Positions 23,403 to 33,099 are shown, numbered from the stretch's first letter. The stretch: 64,000 bases of DNA from an uncultured Faecalibacterium sp. (GCA_934533135.1 CAKTBG010000003.1:58774-122773), one strand, 5' to 3'. Translations and numbers: made by a program. The notes: generated from the sequence alone by a model not told the origin.

Positions 23403-24314
23403 TCACTTCTTGCAGAGGATGCACTCCCAGCCGCGCTTCTCCTTGACTTCCTGCACGGTCAGCCCGGCGGCTTCCAGCGCAGCGATCACCTCATCCTTGC
23501 GGCTGTCGATGATGCCGCTGGCGATGAAGGTGGCGTCCTCGGCCATCAGGCCGGGCACGGCGGGTGCAAGGCTGATGATGGCGTTGGCCACGATGTTGGC
23601 GGTGATGAGGTCGTATTTGCCGCTGGCCTTGTCGGACAGGTCGCCCACCAGAACGGTCAGCTGGTCGGCCACGCCGTTCAGGGCGGCGTTCTCCCCGGCG
23701 GTGCGGACGGCGACGGGGTCGATGTCCACGCCCTCGGCAGAGGCTGCGCCCAGCTTGAGGGCGGCAATGGCGAGGATGCCGCTGCCGGTGCCGATGTCCA
23801 GCACCCGCTCGCCGCCCTTCACCCGCGCATCGAGGGCTTCCAGACACAGGCTGGTGGTCTCGTGGCCGCCGGTGCCGAAGGCCAGACCCGGGTCGAGGAT
23901 CAGCTTGACCCGGTCGGTGTCGTACGCCTGCCACGAGGGAACGATGGCCAGACGCTGGCCGATGTCCATCGGGTGGTAGTATTTGCGCCAGCCGTTCTGC
24001 CAGTCTTCCTGCTCGACGCCTTCGGTCTCGACGGTGTAAGCGATGCCGGCGGCTTCCATCCGGGCGGAAAGGAGAGCCAGCGTCTCGACGGGCGAGGCAC
24101 CCGGCTCGAGGTACAGATGGATGATGACGGTATCCCGGGGCTTGTCCAGCAGCTCCTGCTCGATGAGATCCACATGGGCGATCTCGGCGACCTGCTGCTC
24201 GATGTCGCTGTAATCTTCGATGTAGATGCCGCCCTCGGCGATCATGGTGGCAACGGCCTCGGCGTTGTCGGCATCGGCCTTGGCGACGGTGAGGCGAATA
24301 TCAGTCCATTCCAT
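23403..24314 (-). CDS. prmA: Ribosomal protein L11 methyltransferase
   Basis: A 303-residue SAM-dependent methyltransferase for ribosomal protein L11. The N-terminal substrate domain is followed by the PrmA signature LAFGTGGHETTSLCLEAL, motif I DIGTGSGILAIAALKLGA, and the NIVANAII motif. It is the first gene of the prmA-rsmE unit, with a promoter just upstream. Confidence 0.94.
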   Translation of the reverse strand: MEWTDIRLTVAKADADNAEAVATMIAEGGIYIEDYSDIEQQVAEIAHVDLIEQELLDKPRDTVIIHLYLEPGASPVETLALLSARMEAAGIAYTVETEGVEQEDWQNGWRKYYHPMDIGQRLAIVPSWQAYDTDRVKLILDPGLAFGTGGHETTSLCLEALDARVKGGERVLDIGTGSGILAIAALKLGAASAEGVDIDPVAVRTAGENAALNGVADQLTVLVGDLSDKASGKYDLITANIVANAIISLAPAVPGLMAEDATFIASGIIDSRKDEVIAALEAAGLTVQEVKEKRGWECILCKK

Positions 24315-24632
24315 TTGGAAAATCCTCCCAGCATTCTGCTTTTCTCTTTAATAGTATAGTACCCGATTTGCCTCTTGGATGCAAGTGTTTGAAGCAATTG
24401 CATGAAAAAAGAAAACGTTTTTCATTTCTGGACGGACTTTTTGACACGAGAACCAAAATCTTTTTACAGATTTGACCATAAACAAGGACTTTTGAAGCAA
24501 AATGGCGAAAACGAGCCGAAAAGGGGTTTCTTTTTTTGCAAAAATATGTTAAGATAATGTTACGCAATTATGGACGGTTTTCAACCAGAGCCGCCATAAC
24601 AAGAAAACATTCTTTAAGGAGGAATGTGTTTT
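24315..24632. other. Divergent control region prmA / nag operon, 318 bp
   Basis: It contains the prmA promoter and, for the nag operon, AGAAAACGTTTTTC (24410-24423), which resembles a catabolite-responsive element, plus a leader hairpin TTATGG...CCATAA (24569-24599) just before the Shine-Dalgarno. A GATAAT at 24553-24558 may be the -10 box, but I see no well-placed -35. Confidence 0.45.
24356..24384 (-). promoter_or_regulatory. Promoter of prmA-rsmE
   Basis: Leftward TTGCAT, 17 bp, TACTAT. Confidence 0.6.
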
Positions 24633-26102
24633 ATGATGAAGTATCTCCAGAAACTGGGCAAAGCTCTGATGCTTCCTGTCGCTGTGCTGCCGATCTGCGG
24701 CATCCTGATGGGTCTTGGTTATGCCTTTGCTCCGGGCGTCATGGGCGTTCCCGGTGCACCAACCTCCGGCGCAGCTTATACCGTTGGCTTCCTGCTGGTC
24801 AAGGCAGGCGGCGCACTGATCGACAACATGGCTTGGCTGTTCGCCATCGGCGCAGCCGTCGGTCTGGCAAACGACCATGACGGCACCGCTGGTCTGGCCG
24901 GTCTGGTCAGCTATCTGATGATGCAGCAGCTGCTGAGCCCCGGCGTGGTCGGCATGGTGCGCACTCTGGAAGAGGGCACCGCTACCTACATCGCCTTCCA
25001 GAAGGTCGCCGGCAACTCCTTCATCGGCATTCTGGCCGCTGTTGTGGGTGCTGCCTGCTACAACAAGTTCAAGAACACCCAGATGCCTGACTGGTTGGCC
25101 TTCTTCTCCGGCAAGCGGTTCGTCGCAATCGCCACCGGCCTGATCTCCATTCTGGTCTCCGTTGTCCTGCTGTTCGTCTGGCCGCTGATCTTCGGCGCAC
25201 TGGTCGCCATCGGCAACGGCATCGCAGGCATGAGCGGCATCGGTGCTGGTCTGTACGCATTCCTGAACCGTCTGCTCATCCCCACCGGCCTGCATCACGC
25301 TCTGAACAACGTGTTCTGGTTTGATACCATCGGTCTGGGCGACCTGTCTCACTTCTGGGCAGGCGAGACCTCTGCGGACGTGGGCTGGAGCCTCGGTATG
25401 TATATGTCCGGCTTCTTCCCCTGCATGATGTTCGGTATTGCCGGTGCTGCACTGGCCATGGTCAAGACCGCTAAGAACAAGAAGGCTGCCATCGGTCTGG
25501 TTCTGTCCGCTGCCATCTGCGCTTTCGTCTGCGGCGTTACCGAGCCGTTCGAGTTCGGCTTCATGTTCCTGTGCTTCCCGCTGTACGTTGTGTACTCTGC
25601 TCTGTACGGCATCTTCACCGTCATCACCTACTACTCCGGTTTCCGTGCTGGCTTCTGCTTCTCCGCTGGCGCGACCGACCTGGTCTTCTCTGCATCTCTG
25701 CCTGCAGCGGCTAAGACTTGGATGATCATCCCTCTGGGCATCGCCGCATTCTTGGTGTTCTACGCTGTCTTCTACTTCGCCATCACCAAGTTCGACCTCA
25801 AGACCCCCGGCCGTGAGGATGACGATGAAGAGGCTGAGAAGAAGGTCGTTCTGGCCAACAACAACTACACCGAAGTGGCTGCTGGCGTTCTGAAGGCCAT
25901 CGGCGGCAAGGAGAACGTTGCCAACGTCGATTACTGCGCGACCCGCCTGCGTTTCGAGATCAAGGATTACACCGCAGTCGATGAAAAGGCTGTCAAGGCC
26001 GCTGGCGCAGCCGGTGTCATCCGCCCGAGCAAGAACGCTTGCCAGGTCGTCATCGGCACCAAGGTTCAGTTCGTCTACGATGAGCTGAAGAAGATGCTGT
26101 AA
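24633..26102 (+). CDS. nagE: PTS EIIBC permease, N-acetylglucosamine/glucose type
   Basis: A 489-residue phosphotransferase-system permease. The EIIC membrane part (residues 1-390) has LMLPVAVLPICGILMGLGY, RLLIPTGLHHALNN and CGVTEPFEFGFMFL. A linker with an acidic stretch (REDDDEEAEKK) leads to EIIB with phospho-Cys435 in NVDYCATRLRFEIKD. There is no EIIA domain, so that must come from elsewhere. GlcNAc specificity follows from nagB and nagA downstream. The start at 24633 is 10 nt after AAGGAGG; the ATG at 24624 sits on the Shine-Dalgarno. Confidence 0.9.
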   Translation: MMKYLQKLGKALMLPVAVLPICGILMGLGYAFAPGVMGVPGAPTSGAAYTVGFLLVKAGGALIDNMAWLFAIGAAVGLANDHDGTAGLAGLVSYLMMQQLLSPGVVGMVRTLEEGTATYIAFQKVAGNSFIGILAAVVGAACYNKFKNTQMPDWLAFFSGKRFVAIATGLISILVSVVLLFVWPLIFGALVAIGNGIAGMSGIGAGLYAFLNRLLIPTGLHHALNNVFWFDTIGLGDLSHFWAGETSADVGWSLGMYMSGFFPCMMFGIAGAALAMVKTAKNKKAAIGLVLSAAICAFVCGVTEPFEFGFMFLCFPLYVVYSALYGIFTVITYYSGFRAGFCFSAGATDLVFSASLPAAAKTWMIIPLGIAAFLVFYAVFYFAITKFDLKTPGREDDDEEAEKKVVLANNNYTEVAAGVLKAIGGKENVANVDYCATRLRFEIKDYTAVDEKAVKAAGAAGVIRPSKNACQVVIGTKVQFVYDELKKML

Positions 26103-26164
26103 CACCGTTCTTCGCACAACAAGCAATGACCGGAAAAGACTGGTTGCTTTCCCGGTAGAATGAG

Positions 26165-26209
26165 AGCCGCCGGGGGCGGGCGTTCGCGCCCGGTCCCGGC
26201 GGCTTTTTG
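26165..26209 (+). terminator. Terminator after nagE
   Basis: AGCCGCCGGG against CCCGGCGGCT, then TTTTTG. nagB therefore has its own start signal (extended -10 TGGTATACT at 26244-26252). Confidence 0.8.
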
Positions 26210-26307
26210 TTCATACAAAGGGCTATTTTCCCGACGGAAAACATGGTATACTAATAAAAACAGCCCCTATCGGGCGAAGGGTAAGAAAAAACAGGAGGTT
26301 TCCAACT

Positions 26308-27036
26308 ATGAAGATCATTCGTGCAAAAGACTACAAGGATATGTCCCGCAAAGCGGCGAACATCATCTCCGCGCAGGTCATCATGAAGCCCAACTGTGTG
26401 CTGGGTCTGGCCACCGGCGGCACCCCGGTGGGTGCCTATGCACAGCTGGTAGAGTGGTACAACAAGGGCGACCTCGATTTCTCGGAGGTCACCACCGTCA
26501 ACCTCGATGAGTACCGCGGCCTGCCGAAAGAGCACCCCGAAAGCTACTGGAGCTTCATGCACCGCAACCTGTTCGACCATGTAAACATCCGCCCCGACCA
26601 CATCAACCTGCCCGACGGCACCGACCCCGATGCGGTCAGGGCTTGTGAGAAGTACAACCAGATCATCCATTCGCTGGGCGGCATCGACCTGCAGCTGCTG
26701 GGTCTTGGCCCCAACGGGCACATCGGCTTCAACGAGCCGGGCGAGGCCTTTGAGCTGGAGACCCACTGCGTCGATCTGACTCCCGCCACCATCGAGGCCA
26801 ACAAGCGGTTCTTCGACGGCAACGAGGATCTGGTGCCCAAGCAGGCCTATACCATGGGCATCAAGACCATCATGCAGGCGCGCAAGGTGCTGGTGGTGGC
26901 CAACGGTCTGGCCAAGGCACAGGCAGTCAAGGCCGTCGTGAGCGGCCCCGTCACCCCCGAGTGCCCGGGTTCCATCCTGCAGATGCACCCCGACTGCACC
27001 CTCGTGGCCGATGAGGAAGCACTGAGCCTGCTGTAA
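26308..27036 (+). CDS. nagB: Glucosamine-6-phosphate deaminase
   Basis: A 242-residue isomerase/deaminase that converts glucosamine-6-phosphate to fructose-6-phosphate and ammonia. Motifs are LGLATGGTPVGAY (phosphate loop), TVNLDEYRGL (catalytic Asp) and LLGLGPNGHIGFNEPG (catalytic His and partners). The short C-terminus lacks the allosteric extension of the E. coli enzyme. AGGAGGT lies upstream; nagA follows 18 bp later. Confidence 0.95.
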   Translation: MKIIRAKDYKDMSRKAANIISAQVIMKPNCVLGLATGGTPVGAYAQLVEWYNKGDLDFSEVTTVNLDEYRGLPKEHPESYWSFMHRNLFDHVNIRPDHINLPDGTDPDAVRACEKYNQIIHSLGGIDLQLLGLGPNGHIGFNEPGEAFELETHCVDLTPATIEANKRFFDGNEDLVPKQAYTMGIKTIMQARKVLVVANGLAKAQAVKAVVSGPVTPECPGSILQMHPDCTLVADEEALSLL

Positions 27037-27054
27037 GCAAAGAAGGGCATCGCT

Positions 27055-28182
27055 ATGATTTTGAAAAATGCACTGGTCTATACCCCCCGCCACACCTTTG
27101 AGACGGGAAATCTGACCATCCGGAACGGCCGGATCGTTCCCTTCGCCCAGCCGGAGGCAGGCGAGGAAGTGATCGACGCCGAAGGGCTGTATGCCCTGCC
27201 CGGCTTGGTGGACATTCATTTCCATGGAGCCATGGGCAAGGATTTCTGCGATGGAACCGAAGAAGCCATCCAGACGCTGGCCGATTTTGAGGCCAGCAAG
27301 GGCGTGATGGCCATCTGCCCCGCCACCATGACCTTCTCGGAAGAGATCCTGAACGGCGTCATGGACGCTGCTGCCGCCCACAAGAACGGCCGGGGCGCGG
27401 ATCTGGTGGGCATCAACATGGAAGGCCCCTTCATCAGCCCCAAAAAGGTCGGCGCGCAGAACCCTGAGTACGTCCACACGGCGGATATCGGGATGTTCCG
27501 CCGCCTGCAGGAGCGGGCGAACGGCCTCATCAAGCTGGTGGATATCGCACCCGAGGAGCCGGGCGCACTGGAGTTCATCCGGGAGTGCCGCGACGAGGTG
27601 CGGATCTCCATCGCCCACACCTGCACCGACTACGACACCGCAAACGCGGCCTTCGACGCGGGTGCGACCCACATGACCCACCTGTACAACGCCATGCCCG
27701 GCATCACCCACCGTGCGCCCGGCCCCATCATCGCGGCTCTCGAGCGGGGGGCGGAGGTCGAGCTGATCACCGACAACGTCCACATCCATCCGGCCATGGT
27801 GCGGTTCACCTTCCGCACCTTCGGCGACGACCATGTGATCCTGATCGCCGACAGCATGATGGCCTGCGGCCTGCCCGACGGCCAGTATTCGCTGGGCGGA
27901 CAGGCGGTCACCGTCTGCGGCCCCCGTGCGACCCTGACCGAGCAGCCGGGCACCATCGCGGGCAGCGCGACCTGCCTGTACGACTGCATGAAGCGTGCCG
28001 TCCTCGCGATGGGCGTGCCGCTGGAAAGTGCCGTCCGCGCCGCCAGCGAGAACCCCGCCAAGAGCATCGGCATCGACAACGATTACGGCAGCCTTGCTGC
28101 CGGGCGTTACGGCAATGTCATCCTTGCCGACCGGGAGCTGAACATCAAGGCGGTGTTCCAGAAAGGGACCCGCATCGTATGA
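27055..28182 (+). CDS. nagA: N-acetylglucosamine-6-phosphate deacetylase
   Basis: A 375-residue amidohydrolase that removes acetate from GlcNAc-6-phosphate. The metal-binding HFHG (VDIHFHGAMGKDF), the NMEGPFISPKKVGAQ motif, the HTCTDY and THMTHLYNAMPGITHR segments, and the catalytic Asp of LIADSMMACG are present. It sits between nagB and an acetyltransferase whose ATG overlaps its stop. Confidence 0.94.
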   Translation: MILKNALVYTPRHTFETGNLTIRNGRIVPFAQPEAGEEVIDAEGLYALPGLVDIHFHGAMGKDFCDGTEEAIQTLADFEASKGVMAICPATMTFSEEILNGVMDAAAAHKNGRGADLVGINMEGPFISPKKVGAQNPEYVHTADIGMFRRLQERANGLIKLVDIAPEEPGALEFIRECRDEVRISIAHTCTDYDTANAAFDAGATHMTHLYNAMPGITHRAPGPIIAALERGAEVELITDNVHIHPAMVRFTFRTFGDDHVILIADSMMACGLPDGQYSLGGQAVTVCGPRATLTEQPGTIAGSATCLYDCMKRAVLAMGVPLESAVRAASENPAKSIGIDNDYGSLAAGRYGNVILADRELNIKAVFQKGTRIV

Positions 28183-28781
28183 GCCGGAACCTGACATGGC
28201 GTCTGTTGACCGCCGACGCGCTGACGCGGGTGTATCTGGACGAAATGCGCCGGGATTTCCCGCCCAGTGAGCTGAAACCGCTGAGCATGATCCTGAACAG
28301 CGAAGCCGCCGGAAACGCCCATACATGGGGTGTGTACGAGGGCGAAACGCTGGCGGCCTACCTGCTGATGGTGCGGCCGGAGGGCTGCACGGCCAGCCAG
28401 CTGGATTATTTCGCGGTTCTGCCGCAGTATCGGGCAGGCGGCCTTGGTGCAAAGCTGCTGGCCGAGCTGCCGACCCACGAGGGCGATGCAGCCGCCATCC
28501 TCATTGAGGCCGAATGCCCCGAAAAGGCAGACGACGCAGCCATGGCTGCCCGCAGGCTTGGGTTTTACGCCCGGTGCGGCGCGGTCGATACCGGCTGGAC
28601 AGAGCGGCTTTTCGACGCATGGTTCCGCATCCTTGTGCTCCCCTGCCCGGGCAGCGACGCCCCGGACGCGGAAGCATCAGTCGCCGCACTGGTGGACTGC
28701 TACCGCCGGGTGATGGGAAGCCCGCAGTACCGCAAGTATACGGACTTCTACCGCCCGGATGGGGCAAAGCAGGCGTTTTAA
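28179..28781 (+). CDS. GNAT family acetyltransferase
   Basis: A 200-residue GNAT protein: LDYFAVLPQYRAGGLGAKLLAEL carries the acetyl-CoA pyrophosphate loop (Q/RxxGxG/A type). It overlaps nagA by 4 bp (ATGA), so it is part of the nag transcript. Acetyltransferases in this position could act on amino sugars, but no substrate-specific motif is seen. Confidence 0.82.
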   Translation: MSRNLTWRLLTADALTRVYLDEMRRDFPPSELKPLSMILNSEAAGNAHTWGVYEGETLAAYLLMVRPEGCTASQLDYFAVLPQYRAGGLGAKLLAELPTHEGDAAAILIEAECPEKADDAAMAARRLGFYARCGAVDTGWTERLFDAWFRILVLPCPGSDAPDAEASVAALVDCYRRVMGSPQYRKYTDFYRPDGAKQAF

Positions 28782-28793
28782 ATCATTGCACCC

Positions 28794-28829
28794 ACAGCCG
28801 CCCGGCACAAAACCGGGCGGCTGTTTTTT
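28794..28829 (+). terminator. Terminator of the nagB-nagA-GNAT unit
   Basis: ACAGCCGCCCGG against CCGGGCGGCTGT, then TTTTTT. Confidence 0.88.
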
Positions 28830-28838
28830 GATGGCTGG

Positions 28839-28943
28839 CCCTCTCAGTCGCCTGCGGCGACAGCTCTCCCGAGGGGAGAGCCAAGACTTGCCTCTCACTC
28901 CGGGAGAGGTGGCATTGCGAAGCAATGACGGAGAGGGCGAGGC
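28839..28943 (+). repeat. Interspersed GC-rich repeat, copy 4 (compound)
   Basis: A core unit (CCCTCTCAGTCGCC to GGGGAGAGCC, 28839-28884) is followed by a second module, CCGGGAGAGGTGGCATTGCG...AGCAATGACGGAGAGGG, which also occurs in copy 5 at 49110. Confidence 0.8.
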
Positions 28944-28996
28944 CGGTCATGTTGGCGCACAAAGATTAAACTTTTGCGAAAGTGAAATTCCGACGC

Positions 28997-29024
28997 TTGA
29001 CAGCAAAACTGGATGTGGTAACAT
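28997..29024 (+). promoter_or_regulatory. Promoter of the lipoprotein pair
   Basis: TTGACA, 16 bp, TAACAT. Confidence 0.55.
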
Positions 29025-29062
29025 TAGGATAGGAATCTGACAATTTTTAGGAGGGTTTTGCT

Positions 29063-29599
29063 ATGGTATCCAAAGTTTCTCGCCGCAATTTCCTGAAAGG
29101 CGCAGCCGCGATGACCGTGGCGGCCGCTGCCTCGACCCTGCTGGCCGGCTGCTCGGGCAACGGCGGCAATGATGTGCCCGATCCCAACACCGTTATGCTG
29201 GGCGATTATAAGGTGAAGGTCATCAAAGTGACCGGTTCCCAGAATCAGGAGCTTGGAAGCGAAGATTTGACCGGCAGTGTGATCCCGGAGGTTTCGATCG
29301 CCTATTCCGGAACGGGTTTCACGGGTCTGTCCTATAAAGATGTGTTCTCTGCCACGATGGGCGACAAAGAGATGAAGTTGAATAAGGCTGGCATGATCCT
29401 GTCGAAGGATTTCGGAAGCCTGAACGGAATGCTGAGCAGCTTTGTTTCTTACAAGCCTGAATTTAAAATGACCAATACGGAAACATATAAAAACTTTGTC
29501 AGCGGCAAAGCAGATATGAAGCTGAAGGTGACGCTGGACAAAGAGTCTGCGGTGTTTACCATCAAATACAATGGCACGATCACCGTGGCGAAAGCCTGA
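29063..29599 (+). CDS. Small lipoprotein with RRxFLK signal, unknown function
   Basis: A 178-residue exported lipoprotein. The signal begins VSRRNFLKGAAAMTVAAAAS and ends in a lipobox LLAGC (lipidated Cys about residue 30). The mature part of about 145 residues is a beta-rich domain with no recognised motif. The next gene encodes a protein with the same signal architecture. Both look like accessory surface lipoproteins; the twin arginine suggests folded export through Tat, but no tat genes are in the window. Confidence 0.75.
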   Translation: MVSKVSRRNFLKGAAAMTVAAAASTLLAGCSGNGGNDVPDPNTVMLGDYKVKVIKVTGSQNQELGSEDLTGSVIPEVSIAYSGTGFTGLSYKDVFSATMGDKEMKLNKAGMILSKDFGSLNGMLSSFVSYKPEFKMTNTETYKNFVSGKADMKLKVTLDKESAVFTIKYNGTITVAKA

Positions 29600-29614
29600 T
29601 AGGAGGAACGAACT

Positions 29615-30160
29615 ATGGAAAACATTTCTCGCCGTAATTTTATGAAAGGCGTGGGTGCGGTGGCTCTGGCCACTGCTGCCACCGGTCTGCTGAGCGGCTG
29701 CGGGGATAACGGCCTGATCGTGGATGCAAACGGCCTGAACGATACCGCAAATCTCAAGGGCGTTAAGATGACGGTTCGCAAGCTGTGCTATGCAACGGAC
29801 AGTGCTGAAAACTATTATATTATTCCGGAAATTCTGATTCGGAATGAGACACCGACCAGCCTGCCCGTTTATCCGACTGGAGGCAGCTTTGAAGTTCGAC
29901 TGAACGGCTCGACCCCGCTGAATATTACCGACGAATCTATGGCACGTTTGAACAACAGCAGCGATATGAGCAAATTGGAGAAGCAGACGCTGGCTCGTAA
30001 CCAGCAGGACAAGGGCTGGATCTGTGCAAAGGGCAATGTGAGCACCCAGTTCAACTATGTCTATATTATCTATTATCCTAACCCTGATGATAAGAAAACG
30101 GCTCTGCGCTGCAAGATCTCTTCCAGAGATGCAAAGCCTGTATTTCTGGGCAAGGCCTAA
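29615..30160 (+). CDS. Small lipoprotein with RRxFMK signal, unknown function
   Basis: A 181-residue lipoprotein: ISRRNFMKGVGAVALATAAT, lipobox LLSGC, then a mature beta-rich part (MTVRKLCYATDSAENYYIIPEILIRNET) resembling DUF4352-like immunoglobulin-fold lipoproteins. It lies 15 bp after the preceding lipoprotein with AGGAGG before its start, so the two are co-transcribed. Confidence 0.75.
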   Translation: MENISRRNFMKGVGAVALATAATGLLSGCGDNGLIVDANGLNDTANLKGVKMTVRKLCYATDSAENYYIIPEILIRNETPTSLPVYPTGGSFEVRLNGSTPLNITDESMARLNNSSDMSKLEKQTLARNQQDKGWICAKGNVSTQFNYVYIIYYPNPDDKKTALRCKISSRDAKPVFLGKA

Positions 30161-30177
30161 TACCAAATTATGAACCC

Positions 30178-30224
30178 AGCCGCCCGGCGGCACTCGCAAG
30201 AGTGCTGCCGGGCGGCTTTCTGCG
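30178..30224 (+). terminator. Terminator of the lipoprotein pair
   Basis: AGCCGCCCGGC...GCCGGGCGGCT, closing with a GCAA tetraloop at the tip (CACTC-GCAA-GAGTG), then TTTC. Confidence 0.85.
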
Positions 30225-30418
30225 TTTACGGCTTTTTTACATTGGGGCAAAACCATGTCGAAAAGATTTACCTCGATTTTGCGCGTCTGTGGTCGCAGGG
30301 GATCCGCGAGTGGGATACAATAGAGCCGTTCCCAGAGGAAAAGAGAAAAACCAAAACAAAAAAAGAAAACACGATACAAGACCCGGGAACACCGGGTCAC
30401 GGTTTGGAGGAAAACAGT

Positions 30419-31312
30419 ATGAAAAAGATCACGCGTCGTTCGTTCCTGACGGTTTGCGGTGCCGTTGCCGCTGCTGCTGCCCTGACTGCCTGCGGTGGTT
30501 CCGCTTCTTCTGCGGCTGCTTCCAGCACCGCCTCTTCCGCTGCTGCCTCTTCTGCCGCAGTATCTGCTGCCGGTACCCTGTCCGGCAATGTGGCGACCGG
30601 CGGTTCCACGTCCATGAAGAACGTCATCGCCGCGCTGACCGAGGGCTTTGCCGAGGTCGAGCCGGGCGTGACCGTCAGCTATGATCCGACTGGTTCCGGC
30701 GCAGGCATCACCGGTGCCACCGATAAGACCCTCGACATCGGCCTGTCCTCCCGCGCCCTGAAGGACGAGGAGAAGAACGATGTGGACGGCACCACCATCG
30801 CACTGGACGGCATTGCCATCATCGTCAACAAGGAGAGCGCAGTGGCCGACCTGACCGTGGATCAGCTCAAGCAGATGTTCACCGGTGAGATCACCAACTG
30901 GAAGGACGTCGGCGGTGCCGACGGCGAGATCGTCCTGATCGGCCGTGAGGCTGGCTCCGGCACCCGCGACGGCTTCGAGAGCATCGTGGACGTCAAGGAC
31001 TCCTGCAAGTACGCACAGGAGCTGACCGCGACCGGTGCTGTCATCAGCGCAGTGGAGGCCAACCCCCTTGCCATCGGCTACGCTTCCCTGTCCGCTGTGG
31101 GCGACACCGTCAAGATGGTGACCGTCGGCGGCGTGGAGTGCAGCGAGGAGACCGTCAAGGACGGCAGCTACGAGGTGCAGCGTCCGTTCGTGTTCGTCAC
31201 CAACAAGTCCGTCACCCTGTCGGAGCAGGCACAGGCCTTCTTCGACTTTGCCACCAGCGCAGACGCAGCGGATCTGATCCGCACCGCCGGTGCGGTTCCG
31301 GTGAACGAGTGA
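30419..31312 (+). CDS. pstS: Phosphate ABC transporter, substrate-binding lipoprotein
   Basis: A 297-residue lipoprotein. The signal ITRRSFLTVCGAVAAAAALT ends in lipobox LTAC; a low-complexity Ser/Ala linker (residues about 24-50) tethers the binding domain. Phosphate-contacting segments GGSTSMKN, DPTGSGAGI, IGLSSRAL and REAGSGTRDGFE are as in PstS. GGAGG precedes the start; a small hairpin (GACCCGGGAACACCGGGTC, 30380-30398) is in the leader. It heads the pst operon. Confidence 0.93.
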   Translation: MKKITRRSFLTVCGAVAAAAALTACGGSASSAAASSTASSAAASSAAVSAAGTLSGNVATGGSTSMKNVIAALTEGFAEVEPGVTVSYDPTGSGAGITGATDKTLDIGLSSRALKDEEKNDVDGTTIALDGIAIIVNKESAVADLTVDQLKQMFTGEITNWKDVGGADGEIVLIGREAGSGTRDGFESIVDVKDSCKYAQELTATGAVISAVEANPLAIGYASLSAVGDTVKMVTVGGVECSEETVKDGSYEVQRPFVFVTNKSVTLSEQAQAFFDFATSADAADLIRTAGAVPVNE

Positions 31313-31340
31313 TCGGTGCGCAGAGATCTGCGAGAAGCGT

Positions 31341-32243
31341 ATGAAGAAAAAAGCATTTGAGCTGCCGCACAATGCCGCCGGATGGATCGAAGCCATCATG
31401 AACTTCCTGTTCTTCCTCTGCGGCATTCTGGCGGTGGGCTGTGTCATCCTGATCTCGGTCTACATGATCGCCTCGGGCGTGCCGGCCATCGGCAAGATCG
31501 GCCTGTTTCAGTTCCTGCTGGGGCAGGAGTGGGCGTCCACCGCGGCAGACCCGAAATACGGCATCCTGCCGTTCATCCTGTCCAGCATCTATGGCACGCT
31601 GGGGGCGACCCTCATCGGTGTTCCCATCGGCCTGCTGACGGCGGTGTTCCTCTCGAAGGCCGCGGGCCCCAAAGTGCGCACCGTGGTCGTGACGGCCATC
31701 GAGCTGCTGTCCGGCATCCCGAGCGTCGTGTTCGGCCTGCTGGGAATGCAGATCCTTGTTCCGGCCGTCGCCAAGACCTTCGGCAAAGCATCGGGTGCCT
31801 GCCTGCTGTCGGCCATCGTGGTGCTGTCCATCATGATCCTGCCCAGCATCGTGTCGGTGTCGGTGACGGCCCTCAATGCCGTGCCGCCCGAGTATGAGCA
31901 GGGCAGTCTGGCTCTGGGTGCCACCGATACCGAAACGTGGTTCAAGATCAGCGTTCCCGCAGCCAAGAGCGGCATTGCCGCAGGCATCGTCCTCGGCATC
32001 GGCCGCGCCATCGGCGAGGCCATGGCCGTTATGATGGTGGCGGGCAACAGCCCCAATATGCCGGACAGCCTGTTCCGGAGCGTGACCTTCCTGACCACGG
32101 CCATCGCCAAGGAGATGAGCTATGCTGGCGGCCTGCAGCGGCAGGCGTTGTTCAGCATCGCGCTGGTGCTGTTCGTCTTCATCATGCTCATCAATGTGGT
32201 GCTGAACATCGCGTTGAAGGGAGGCAGCCGGAATGAAAAGTAA
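31341..32243 (+). CDS. pstC: Phosphate ABC transporter permease
   Basis: A 300-residue inner-membrane permease with six membrane segments. The binding-protein-dependent transport signature is in GIVLGIGRAIGEAMAVMMV (the EAA-type loop contacting PstB). It overlaps pstA by 11 bp. Confidence 0.93.
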   Translation: MKKKAFELPHNAAGWIEAIMNFLFFLCGILAVGCVILISVYMIASGVPAIGKIGLFQFLLGQEWASTAADPKYGILPFILSSIYGTLGATLIGVPIGLLTAVFLSKAAGPKVRTVVVTAIELLSGIPSVVFGLLGMQILVPAVAKTFGKASGACLLSAIVVLSIMILPSIVSVSVTALNAVPPEYEQGSLALGATDTETWFKISVPAAKSGIAAGIVLGIGRAIGEAMAVMMVAGNSPNMPDSLFRSVTFLTTAIAKEMSYAGGLQRQALFSIALVLFVFIMLINVVLNIALKGGSRNEK

Positions 32244-33090
32244 CTTCTCCCCTGCCCGCCGTGCATGGAACCGCTTTTTCACGGCGGCGGTCTGGGTCGC
32301 AGCCGCGCTGGTCATCGTGCTGGTGGCGGGCATCATCGGGCTGGTGCTGGTGCGGGGCGTCCCCCACATCAGCTGGGAATTCCTGACCACCAAGGCCAGC
32401 GTCCTGAAAGGCACCGACGGCATCCTGCCGGCCATCCTGAACACCCTGTATGTCATCCTGCTCACCCTGCTCATCGTGCTTCCGCTGGGCGTGGGCGCAG
32501 CGGTCTATCTGACCGAGTATGCCTCCAACCGCCGCCTCATTGAGATCATCGAGTTTACCAATGAGACGCTGGCCGGGATCCCCAGCATCATCTATGGTCT
32601 GGTGGGTATGCTGGTCTTTGCACAGGCACTGGGTTTCCAGACCTGCCTGCTCTCCGGTTCGCTGACGCTGGTGGTCATGAACCTGCCCACCATCATCCGC
32701 ACCACGCAGGAATCCCTCAAGACGGTGCCGCAGGGCTACCGGGAGGGTGCAATGGGTCTGGGTGCGGGAAAGTGGCACATCATCCGCACCATCGTCCTGC
32801 CCTGCAGCATCGACGGCATTGTGACTGGCTGCATTCTGGCGGTGGGTCGTATCGTGGGCGAGAGTGCGGCACTGCTCTTCACCGCAGGTGCGGCGGAGGT
32901 CATCGCCCAGAACGTCGTGAAAGCGTACGCCTCCAACGGTGCGACCCTCTCGGTGCTGCTCTATCTGCGTGCCTTTGAGGATGGCGACTTTGATTCGGCA
33001 TGGGCCATCGGTGCGGTGCTGCTGGTACTGGTGCTGGCCATCAACATGGCCGCACGGCTGGCAAAGACGAAGTTGAAGCAAAAACAGTGA
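32233..33090 (+). CDS. pstA: Phosphate ABC transporter permease
   Basis: A 285-residue permease, partner of PstC: six membrane segments, LAGIPSIIYGLVGMLVF and the loop GCILAVGRIVGESAALLFTAG. The start lies inside the end of pstC, suggesting coupled translation and equal stoichiometry. Confidence 0.93.
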   Translation: MKSNFSPARRAWNRFFTAAVWVAAALVIVLVAGIIGLVLVRGVPHISWEFLTTKASVLKGTDGILPAILNTLYVILLTLLIVLPLGVGAAVYLTEYASNRRLIEIIEFTNETLAGIPSIIYGLVGMLVFAQALGFQTCLLSGSLTLVVMNLPTIIRTTQESLKTVPQGYREGAMGLGAGKWHIIRTIVLPCSIDGIVTGCILAVGRIVGESAALLFTAGAAEVIAQNVVKAYASNGATLSVLLYLRAFEDGDFDSAWAIGAVLLVLVLAINMAARLAKTKLKQKQ

Positions 33091-33099
33091 GGAATATCT